Below, piece after piece: positions 51,269 through 58,448 of a stretch of 64,000 bases of DNA. Numbering within the stretch: position 1 is the stretch's first letter; the number at the start of each line of letters is the position of its first letter. The position numbers and the translations under genes are program-made. The notes beneath the pieces were generated by a model that was given only the letters and a program-made list of their open reading frames with translations, was not told where the DNA came from and made no database searches. The DNA lies in assembly GCA_035762665.1 (NCBI GenBank), contig DASTNZ010000062.1:56257-120256 (forward strand). The letters run 5' to 3'. The stretch comes from JASLBX01 sp035762665 (GTDB taxonomy: Bacteria > Actinomycetota > Actinomycetes > Jiangellales > Jiangellaceae).

Positions 51269-52597
51269 ATGAGTGTTCGCACGTACGGCCCCAATGCGGT
51301 CGACTGGGAAGAGCGGGTCGACCTCGACCGGCTCCGTGGAGACCGCTTGGAGCGACTCCGAGACAAGCTCGAAGCGTCGTCGCTGGGAGCGCTGCTCACC
51401 TTCGACTTCGCGAATATCAGGTATATGACGTCGACCCACATAGGTACGTGGGCGATGGATAAGTTGATCAGGTTCGCCCTCCTCCCCCGCGGGGGCGAAC
51501 CGATCATCTGGGACTTCGGGTCCGCTGCGAAACATCACCAGCTCTATAACCCGTGGCTGGACGGCCCTAAGCGCGCACGTGCCGGCATTTCGACGTTGCG
51601 CGGCGCCTTCCACCCGGACGCGGGCATCGCCGAGGAGGTCGCCCGCAAGATCGCGACCGAGCTTCGGGAGCACGGGCTGGCGGACGCCCCTCTGGGCGTT
51701 GACCTCGTGGAGCTGCCGATCCTGGCCGCGCTACGAGCCGAGGGCCTGGATGTCGTCGACGGCCAGCAGGTCTTCCTTGAAGCCAGGCGGACCAAGACTC
51801 CTGACGAGATCAGCCTGCTCACCCAGGCCTGCTCGATGGTCGACGCGGCCTACGATGAGTTATATGAGTTCCTCCGGCCAGGAGTCCGCGAGAACGAGTG
51901 CGTCGGCCTGGTCAGCAAGGTGCTGTACGGCCTCGGCAGCGAGTATGTTGAGGGCGTCAACGCCATCTCCGGTGAACGATGCTCACCTCACCCGCACGTC
52001 TACAGCGACCGTGTCATCCGACCCGGAGATCCGGCCTTCTTCGACATCCTGCACAGTCACCTCGGGTACCGGACCTGCTACTACCGCACGTTCGCGGTCG
52101 GCAGCGCGTCCCCTTCCCAGCGTGATGCCTACGTCCGGTGTCGCGATTACATGGACCAGGCGATCGCGCTGGTGAAGCCCGGCGTTACGACCGCGGACGT
52201 GGTCGAGCTCTGGCCGCGAGCCGAAGAGTTCGGATTCCCCGACGAGGAGGCCGCGTTCGCCCTGCAGTACGGGCACGGCGTCGGGCTCGCGATCTGGGAG
52301 AAGCCGATCTTCTCCCGGCTGGTCTCGCTGGACCATCCTGAGACCCTCGAGGAAGGCATGGTCTTCGCGCTCGAGACATATTGGCCCGCATCTGACGGCT
52401 GGTCAGCCGCACGGATCGAGGAAGAGGTCGTCGTGACGGCCGACGGCTGCGAGGTGATCACCAAGTTCCCGGCCGAAGAGTTGCTGGTGGCCGGCCGGAA
52501 GTACTGGACGGTCGGCGGGCAGCTGAACACGCTTCGTGAATCACAGTCGCATCTGAACACCCCGGCAGGGCGCGGAGAGTACGGAGCGTCCGGATGA
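51269..52597 (+). CDS. M24-family metallohydrolase-like protein with altered metal site
   Basis: 442 residues, pita-bread fold with a creatinase-like N-terminal domain. The first metal Asp is D259 in DPAFFDILHSHLGYRT, but the position of the second (11 residues later) is Cys270 in GYRTCYYRTFAVG. His336 (YGHGVGLAIWEKP), Glu369 (VFALETYW) and Glu384/385 (RIEEEVVVT) are in place. Creatinase, in the same fold, works without metal, so a non-peptidase hydrolase acting on a C-N bond is likely. First gene of the plus-strand catabolic series; it overlaps the E1 alpha gene by ATGA. Confidence 0.85.
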   Translation: MSVRTYGPNAVDWEERVDLDRLRGDRLERLRDKLEASSLGALLTFDFANIRYMTSTHIGTWAMDKLIRFALLPRGGEPIIWDFGSAAKHHQLYNPWLDGPKRARAGISTLRGAFHPDAGIAEEVARKIATELREHGLADAPLGVDLVELPILAALRAEGLDVVDGQQVFLEARRTKTPDEISLLTQACSMVDAAYDELYEFLRPGVRENECVGLVSKVLYGLGSEYVEGVNAISGERCSPHPHVYSDRVIRPGDPAFFDILHSHLGYRTCYYRTFAVGSASPSQRDAYVRCRDYMDQAIALVKPGVTTADVVELWPRAEEFGFPDEEAAFALQYGHGVGLAIWEKPIFSRLVSLDHPETLEEGMVFALETYWPASDGWSAARIEEEVVVTADGCEVITKFPAEELLVAGRKYWTVGGQLNTLRESQSHLNTPAGRGEYGASG

Positions 52598-53601
52598 CCG
52601 AGACCGCTGCGGTGACCGAAAGTGTGGATTCCCGCGCGCTTCTCGCGATGTACGAACAGATGGTGGTGATTCGCCGGACTGAGAAGGCTGCCTACGACTT
52701 GTTCATGAGCGGCAAGGTCAAGGGCACCACCCATCTCGCGGCCGGTCATGAGGCCGTCGCCGTTGGTGCCAGCGCTGCGTTGCGGCCGGACGACTATGTG
52801 TTCGCTACCTACCGGGGTCACCATCACGCTATCGCCCGCGGGGCAACACCCGAGGAGTGCCTGGCCGAGCTGATGAGCAAGGCCACCGGCGTGTGCAAGG
52901 CCAAGGGCGGGTCGATGCATCTGACCAAGGCAGCGGCCAACATGCTGGGCTCATACGCGATCGTCGGCTCGCACCTGCCGATGGCGGCGGGTGCGGCGTG
53001 GTCGGCGAAGCTGCGCGACACCGGGCAGGTCGCCGTCGCATTCTTTGGTGACGGTGCGACGAACATCGGTGCGTTCCACGAGACTCTCAACCTCGCCGCC
53101 GTTTGGAAGCTGCCGGTGATCTTCGTCTGCGAGAACAACCTCTACATGGAGTACACGCCCATCGCCAGCGTGACAGCCGTCCCGAACCCCGCGGCCGATC
53201 GGGCCGCCGGCTACCAGTTGCCGGCCGAGGTGATCGACGGCAACGACGTCCTGGTCACCTACGACGCCATCCGGCGTGCCGCGGAGCGCGCTCGAGCGGG
53301 TGACGGGCCTACCATCATCGAGGCCCGCACATACCGGCACTTCGGCCACAGCCGGACCGACCCGGCCAAGTACCGGCCCGCCGACGAGGTCGAGCAGTGG
53401 CTGAAGCACGATCCGCTCGATGTGGCCCGCAAGCACCTGTCCGACCGCGGCGTACCGGATGCGGACGTCTCTGAGGTCGACGAGCGGGCGACGGCGACGG
53501 TTACCACAGCCGTCGAGATGGCATCGGCGGCGCCGGATGCCGACCCCGCTGATGCGCTCACGGATGTCTGGGCAGATGGAGGTTCTGTATGGCGGACGTG
53601 A
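52594..53601 (+). CDS. Thiamine-diphosphate dehydrogenase E1 component, alpha subunit
   Basis: 335 residues of the pyruvate/acetoin/branched-chain 2-oxoacid dehydrogenase alpha family. GTTHLAAGHEAVAVGASAAL is the N-terminal fold, MTKAAANMLGSYAIVG-like segment is LTKAAANMLGSYAIVGSHLP, and the ThDP-binding GDG...NN motif is FFGDGATNIGAFHETLNLAA ending VCENNLYMEYT. The phosphorylation-loop region HSRTDPAKYRPADE is present. Length and the AcoA-like GGSMHLTKA region suggest an acetoin or pyruvate type. It overlaps its beta partner by 13 bases. No E2 or E3 follows. Confidence 0.94.
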   Translation: MTETAAVTESVDSRALLAMYEQMVVIRRTEKAAYDLFMSGKVKGTTHLAAGHEAVAVGASAALRPDDYVFATYRGHHHAIARGATPEECLAELMSKATGVCKAKGGSMHLTKAAANMLGSYAIVGSHLPMAAGAAWSAKLRDTGQVAVAFFGDGATNIGAFHETLNLAAVWKLPVIFVCENNLYMEYTPIASVTAVPNPAADRAAGYQLPAEVIDGNDVLVTYDAIRRAAERARAGDGPTIIEARTYRHFGHSRTDPAKYRPADEVEQWLKHDPLDVARKHLSDRGVPDADVSEVDERATATVTTAVEMASAAPDADPADALTDVWADGGSVWRT

Positions 53602-54569
53602 TCACATACCGGGAAGCCGTCGCCGAAGGGATCGCCCGCGAGATGCGGCGCGACCCGTCGGTCGTCTGCCTCGGTGAGGACATCGGAGCTGCGGAAGGTG
53701 TGTTCAAGACGACGGTCGGCCTACACGCCGAGTTCGGTTCTGAACGGGTGTGGGACACACCGATCTCCGAACAGGCGATCGTCGGCGTGGCGATGGGTGC
53801 TGCGATGACCGGAATGCGGCCGGTCGCCGAGATCATGTTCTCGGACTTCCTGGCCTGCTGCTGGGACTACGTCGCCAACGAGATTCCCAAGGTCCGCTAC
53901 ATGACCGGCGGCCAGGTCACCGTTCCGCTCGTGATCCGCACGGCCAACGGCGGCGGCCTCGGCTTCGGGGCGCAGCACTCGCAGGCCGTCGAAAACTGGG
54001 CACTGACCGTTCCCGGCCTCAAGATCGCTGCTCCCTCAACGCCGGCCGACGTTGTCGGGTTGATGGCGGCAGCCATCCGTAGCGATGACCCCGTGCTGGT
54101 GTTCGAGCACAAGGGCTTGTTCGCGTCCAAGGGCGCACCGGCCCCTCCTGATCATGTGGTCGAGTTGGGGCGAGCGAACGTCCTCCGCGAAGGTACCGAC
54201 GTGACTGTCGTCGCCCTCGCCTGGACGGTCCCGCTCGCCCTGCAGGCCGCTGAGCAGCTGGCCTCGGAGGGCGTCTCGGTCGAGGTCATCGACCTGCGCT
54301 GCTTGATCCCGCTGGACGCCGCGGCGGTGCTGGAATCGGTGGGCCGCACCTCGCGCCTGGTCATCGTGGAGGAGAATCCGTATCAGGGTGGCTGGGGGGC
54401 GACGCTGGCATCTCTGGTCGCGGACGAGGGATTCGAGTTGCTCGACGCCCCGATCCGGCGGGTGGCCGCTGAGAATGTTCCGCTGCCGTTCGCGGACTCC
54501 CTCGAAGACATCGTTATGCCGACTACCGAGAAGGTGACCGCTGCGATCAAGTCGGTCACCGACTACTGA
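53589..54569 (+). CDS. Thiamine-diphosphate dehydrogenase E1 component, beta subunit
   Basis: 326 residues. VVCLGEDIGAAEGVFKTTVG, DTPISEQAIVGVAMGAAMTG, PVAEIMFSDFLACCWDYVAN, GGGLGFGAQHSQAVENWALT and the C-terminal SLEVIDLRCLIPLD-like VSVEVIDLRCLIPLDAAAVL are typical of the E1 beta family. With the alpha subunit it decarboxylates a 2-oxoacid (or cleaves acetoin) and hands the acyl group to a lipoyl E2, which must be encoded elsewhere. Confidence 0.94.
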   Translation: MADVITYREAVAEGIAREMRRDPSVVCLGEDIGAAEGVFKTTVGLHAEFGSERVWDTPISEQAIVGVAMGAAMTGMRPVAEIMFSDFLACCWDYVANEIPKVRYMTGGQVTVPLVIRTANGGGLGFGAQHSQAVENWALTVPGLKIAAPSTPADVVGLMAAAIRSDDPVLVFEHKGLFASKGAPAPPDHVVELGRANVLREGTDVTVVALAWTVPLALQAAEQLASEGVSVEVIDLRCLIPLDAAAVLESVGRTSRLVIVEENPYQGGWGATLASLVADEGFELLDAPIRRVAAENVPLPFADSLEDIVMPTTEKVTAAIKSVTDY

Positions 54570-54608
54570 CAACCGCAGACCACTGGCCCGTCCTACAAGG
54601 AGGTAAGG

Positions 54609-55967
54609 ATGAGCGACCGAATCTTGATCCGCGGTGGCCATGTGCTCAGCATGGATCCGAACATCGGAGATCTCGACCAGGCTGACGTCTTCATCGAGGA
54701 CGGCCAGATTGCCGCTGTCCAGCCGTCCATCGAAGCGGACGCGGAGGTCATCGACGCCAGCGGCCGGATCGTCATTCCCGGCTTCATCGACACCCACCGG
54801 CATACGTGGGAGACGGCGATCCGCAGCTGTGCGCCGAACGCCACGCTCGACGACTATTTCGTCGAGGTCCTGGACACGTTCGCGCCGCTGTACCGCGCCG
54901 AAGACGTCTACGCGAGCAACCTCGCAGGTTCGCTGGAATGCCTGAACGCGGGCATAACCACGCTCGTCGACTGGTCTCACATCAACAACACGCCCGACCA
55001 CCCGGACGCGGCGGTCTCGGCTCTCAAAGAGACGGGGATCCGCGCCCAGTACGCATACGGCTCGGCCAACACCTCGCTGGCGAAGTACTGGTTCAACAGC
55101 GCCGAGGTCATCCCGGCCGACGACGTGCGGCGGATCCGCGAAACCTACTTCAGCGGCGATGACGGTCTGCTGACGATGGGCCTGGCCACTCGCGGCCCGG
55201 GATTCACTCAGGACGACGTGGTCAAGGCGGAGTGGGGCCTGGCCCGCGAGCTGGGCATCCCGCTCACCGTCCACGTCGCGATGGGCCGGCTGGCCGGCCG
55301 CTACGCCATGGTCGAGCAACTCGACCGGCTGGGCCTGCTCGGTCCCGACACCACTTACATCCACTGCTGCTACTTCAGCGACCACGAGTGGCAGCGGGTG
55401 GCCGACACCGGAGGAACCATTTCCGTCGCCGCGCAGGTCGAGCTGCAGATGGGGCATGGCTGGCCGCCGGTCAACAAGTCGTACCAGTTCGGCTTCCGGC
55501 CGAGCCTCTCCGTCGACGTCGTCACGACCGTACCGGGCGACATGTTCACCCAAATGCGAGCCGCGTTCGGCGCAGAACGGTCCCGCGTCAACGCGACCTG
55601 CTGGGAGGCCAACACCACGGTCCCCGAAACCATGCTCACGGCCCGGCAGATGCTCGAGATGGCGACCATCAACGGTGCGCACGTGGCAGGACTGGAGGAC
55701 AAGACCGGATCCCTCACGCCGGGCAAGCGAGCGGACGTCGTGCTGGTCGACGCCCGCGGCATCAATGTGGCGCCGGTCATCGATCCGGTGGCGTCGGTCG
55801 TGCTGTGCGCCGACGTCAGCAACATCGAAACCGTCATCGTCGACGGCGTTGTGCGCAAGCAGGACGGCAAGCTGGTGGCCGACGTGGACGGTGCCCGCGC
55901 CAAGGTCGAGGCGGCTCGCGACTTCCTGGTCGAAGCGGCACGGGCGAAGGCGGAGACGGCGGCGTGA
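54609..55967 (+). CDS. Amidohydrolase, TrzA/AtzA/cytosine-deaminase-like
   Basis: 452 residues, cytosolic. Near the start IRGGHVLSMDPNIGDLDQAD is the beta-sandwich; IVIPGFIDTHRHTWETAIRS carries HxH; LTVHVAMGRLAGRYAMVEQL and TYIHCCYFSDHEWQRV the third and fourth metal histidines; RPSLSVDVVTTVPGDMFTQM the Asp. The Shine-Dalgarno AAGGAGG lies six bases before the ATG. Family members deaminate or dechlorinate nitrogen heterocycles. The stop overlaps the bicupin start (GTGA). It is unlike the Tat-exported pair in subfamily and location. Confidence 0.92.
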   Translation: MSDRILIRGGHVLSMDPNIGDLDQADVFIEDGQIAAVQPSIEADAEVIDASGRIVIPGFIDTHRHTWETAIRSCAPNATLDDYFVEVLDTFAPLYRAEDVYASNLAGSLECLNAGITTLVDWSHINNTPDHPDAAVSALKETGIRAQYAYGSANTSLAKYWFNSAEVIPADDVRRIRETYFSGDDGLLTMGLATRGPGFTQDDVVKAEWGLARELGIPLTVHVAMGRLAGRYAMVEQLDRLGLLGPDTTYIHCCYFSDHEWQRVADTGGTISVAAQVELQMGHGWPPVNKSYQFGFRPSLSVDVVTTVPGDMFTQMRAAFGAERSRVNATCWEANTTVPETMLTARQMLEMATINGAHVAGLEDKTGSLTPGKRADVVLVDARGINVAPVIDPVASVVLCADVSNIETVIVDGVVRKQDGKLVADVDGARAKVEAARDFLVEAARAKAETAA

Positions 55968-56869
55968 CGAAGAACCATATCGTGGGCTGGGCGGCAGAGG
56001 CGTCCTTCGCCCCGCCGTCCGGCTGGGCAACCAGTGCCAAGGGGTTCCGCCGGTGGACCGTAGTCAGCGAAGCCGCCGGGGCACTGCACACGGGGTTTTT
56101 CATCGGTGAGATGGACCCTGGCGGCTACCTGCCCTCGCACGTCCACTCCTTCGAGTCGAGTTTCTTCGTCGTCGACGGCGAGGGCATCGTCGACACGTCC
56201 GAAGGCGCGTTCCGGGTGGGGCCAGGCGACTATGGGCTGATCCCTGTCGGCATGCCCCATCGGTGGCGTAACAACGGCCAGGCGGCCGTCCGTTGGGCGG
56301 AGATGCAGGCGCCGACACCCAGGGCCGGGCACGGCGGTGACACGTTGGTCGTACCCGAGCTGCCGACATTGGAACCGGTGACGATCGACGTACGGGACCC
56401 GCGCACCCGCAGCTTCGGCAATATCACCGCGGGCCACATGGAACCGACCAAACAGAGCCAGGACCTGTTGGCTGTGTCAGCGAGCATGCGAACGGCTCTG
56501 CTCGTCTACAGCGGGATCACCGTGAAGATGATGGTGGATTCCGACCTCGGCGCCCAGCTGGCGACGATGTTCATGGTGCAGTACCAGCCGGACGGCGTGG
56601 CCGGTGCGCATGACCACCCGTTCGAGGAGACCTACTACTTCCTCGAGGGGCGTGCCGAGGCGACGTTCGACGGTGAGAAGTACGAACTCGGTCCGGGTGA
56701 CGTCGCGTGGGCGGGGGTCGGCTGCGTTCACAGCTTCCGCAACAAAGGTGGAGGGCCGCTGCGCTGGCTGGAGACGCAGGCGCCGATGCCTCCGGCGCGG
56801 CACTCGTACCGATTCGCCCGCGACTGGGACTACCTGGCAGAGGCACTTGGTGAAGGGAACCAGCGATGA
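55964..56869 (+). CDS. Bicupin (two cupin domains)
   Basis: 301 residues with two cupin halves. First: IGEMDPGGYLPSHVHSFESS, FFVVDGEGIVDTSEGAFRVG, YGLIPVGMPHRWRNNG. Second: GVAGAHDHPFEETYYFLEG, AEATFDGEKYELGPGDVAWA and CVHSFRNKGGGPLRWLETQ. The HxHxxxE...H set is present in both, so both could bind metal. The layout resembles (S)-ureidoglycine aminohydrolase and other ring-nitrogen catabolic bicupins, but that is by architecture only. Start is the GTG overlapping the amidohydrolase stop; an earlier open frame to 55232 is a shadow. The stop overlaps the SDR start (ATGA). Confidence 0.88.
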   Translation: MTKNHIVGWAAEASFAPPSGWATSAKGFRRWTVVSEAAGALHTGFFIGEMDPGGYLPSHVHSFESSFFVVDGEGIVDTSEGAFRVGPGDYGLIPVGMPHRWRNNGQAAVRWAEMQAPTPRAGHGGDTLVVPELPTLEPVTIDVRDPRTRSFGNITAGHMEPTKQSQDLLAVSASMRTALLVYSGITVKMMVDSDLGAQLATMFMVQYQPDGVAGAHDHPFEETYYFLEGRAEATFDGEKYELGPGDVAWAGVGCVHSFRNKGGGPLRWLETQAPMPPARHSYRFARDWDYLAEALGEGNQR

Positions 56870-57567
56870 ACGAACGAACCGTCGTGGTCATCGGCGGAAC
56901 CTCGGGAATCGGGCTGGAGATTGCGCGTCACGTGCTCAAGGGCGGCGACTCCGTCGTGATCACCGGACGGGACGCCGCCAGGGCCGCCGACGTGGCCGCT
57001 ACGCTGGGCGAGGGAGCCAGTAGCGTGGCAGTGGATCTGGCCGAACCGGAGACGCTCGCCCCCGCTCTCGCCGGGATCGAGCGGGTCGATCGGCTCGTCC
57101 TGGCAGCGGTCGAGCGCGACTCCAACACGGTGAAGGATTACGACATTGCGCGTGCCCGGCGGCTCGTCACCCTCAAGCTGGTCGGCTACACCGAGGTGGT
57201 CCACACCTTGCTGCCGCGAATGAGTCCGGACGCGTCCATCGTGATCTTCGGTGGCCGGGCGAAGGACCGGCCGTACCCGGGATCGACGACCGTCTCCACG
57301 GTCAACGGCGGCGTCGACGGGCTGGTCCGGACAATGGCGTTGGAGCTCGCCCCCATCCGAGTCAACGCATTGCATCCGGGCATCATCGGAGACAGCCCCT
57401 TCTGGGCCGGCAAACCCGACGCCGTATTGGACGCCTACCGGGCCCGGACGCCGGGTGGGCAGCTGGCGACCATGGCCGACGTCGTCGATGCCGTCGACTT
57501 CCTACTCCGCAACCGGGGCGTCACCGGCGTGAGCCTCTATGTGGACTGCGGCTGGGAGGTCACGTGA
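56866..57567 (+). CDS. SDR-fold protein lacking the catalytic Tyr-Lys pair
   Basis: 233 residues. The nucleotide-binding start VVVIGGTSGIGLEIARHVLK and DVAATLGEGASSVAVDL are typical of classical SDRs, and VDRLVLAAVERDSNTV replaces the NNAG strand. At the active site VSTVNGGVDGLVRTMALEL takes the place of YxxxK: Tyr is Val143 and Lys is Asn147, and the Ser strand is IFGGRAKD. It keeps the C-terminal GVTGVSLYVDCGWEVT. So it probably binds a nucleotide but cannot do the usual reaction; it may be structural or use another mechanism. Overlaps both neighbours by ATGA/GTGA. Confidence 0.88.
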   Translation: MNERTVVVIGGTSGIGLEIARHVLKGGDSVVITGRDAARAADVAATLGEGASSVAVDLAEPETLAPALAGIERVDRLVLAAVERDSNTVKDYDIARARRLVTLKLVGYTEVVHTLLPRMSPDASIVIFGGRAKDRPYPGSTTVSTVNGGVDGLVRTMALELAPIRVNALHPGIIGDSPFWAGKPDAVLDAYRARTPGGQLATMADVVDAVDFLLRNRGVTGVSLYVDCGWEVT

Positions 57568-58448
57568 CGGACCTCCGGGTCGGGTTCGTCGGCACCGGCC
57601 GGATGGGCGCCGCCATGGTCCGCCGAATCGCCGACGCAGGTTTCTCGGTGACTGTGTACAACCGGACCCGGGCCAAGGCCGAGGCGCTGGCGTCGGCCAA
57701 GGTAAGCGTCGCGGACACTGCCCGCGAAGCCGCAGCCGCGGCCGATGTGGTGCTCGTCTCGCTGGCCGACGACGAGGCGGTCCGGGCGACCTACGGCGGG
57801 CCAGACGGGCTCATTGCCGGGCTGGCCAGTGGTGCCGTGGTCGCCGACACCAGCACGGTGGCCCCGGCCACGCACCGTGCCTCGGAGGCTGAGGTACGGG
57901 CAGCCGGCGCAATCCTCCTCGACACTCCCGTATCCGGCAGCGTGCCCACCGTTGAGCAGGGCGGGCTGACCATCATGGCGGGGGGCGATGCCGCCGCCTT
58001 GGACAGGATCCGGCCGGTCTTCGAGCCGATTGCCGCACGAGTTGTCCACCTTGGCGGCCTCGGGACCGGCGCCACTATGAAGCTCGCGGTCAACAGCATC
58101 GTCCACGCGCTGGATGTGGCACTGTCCGAAGCACTGGTCTTCGCGGAGCGTTCCGGCATTGATCGGGAAGCGGCGTACGACGTCATTGCGGCGAGCGCGG
58201 TAGGTGCGCCGTTCGTGCACTACAAACGAGCCGCATTCCTCGATCCGGAAGGAACGCCGGTCGCGTTCGCCCTCGACCTCGTCGCCAAGGATCTGGAACT
58301 GGCGGCGGCGCTGGCCGCGGACACCGGCGCACCAGTGACGCAGCTGTCGGCCAACCGGGAAGTGGTTGGCGCGGCGATCAAAGCCGGCTACGGCTCTGCC
58401 GACCTCAGCGCCGTCGCCGAGTTCCTGCGCTCAACCCGCGTGGGTTAG
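57564..58448 (+). CDS. NAD(P)-dependent beta-hydroxyacid dehydrogenase (3-hydroxyisobutyrate type)
   Basis: 294 residues. VGFVGTGRMGAAMVRRIADA is the dinucleotide motif; DTPVSGSVPTVEQGGLTIMA the substrate-binding loop; GTGATMKLAVNSIVHALDVA carries the catalytic Lys. Enzymes of this family oxidise 3-hydroxyisobutyrate, tartronate semialdehyde or similar beta-hydroxyacids. Last gene of the coupled series from the M24 protein, which ends convergently with the multicopper oxidase (four-base overlap at 58445-58448). Confidence 0.93.
   Translation: MTDLRVGFVGTGRMGAAMVRRIADAGFSVTVYNRTRAKAEALASAKVSVADTAREAAAAADVVLVSLADDEAVRATYGGPDGLIAGLASGAVVADTSTVAPATHRASEAEVRAAGAILLDTPVSGSVPTVEQGGLTIMAGGDAAALDRIRPVFEPIAARVVHLGGLGTGATMKLAVNSIVHALDVALSEALVFAERSGIDREAAYDVIAASAVGAPFVHYKRAAFLDPEGTPVAFALDLVAKDLELAAALAADTGAPVTQLSANREVVGAAIKAGYGSADLSAVAEFLRSTRVG

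Noticed and set aside
51269..52597. DMSP lyase DddP for the M24 protein
   Set aside because: The length fits, but the metal-site sequence differs and I cannot confirm DddP-specific residues by eye, so only the M24 fold is claimed.
55232..55963. Long upstream extension of the bicupin frame, 244 codons
   Set aside because: It is Arg/Gly-rich and lies entirely within the amidohydrolase gene in another frame; the bicupin fold starts only after the GTG at 55964.
54036..56030. 664-codon minus-strand open frame
   Set aside because: It is antisense to the E1 beta, amidohydrolase and bicupin genes, all with clear family motifs; no domain is recognisable in it.
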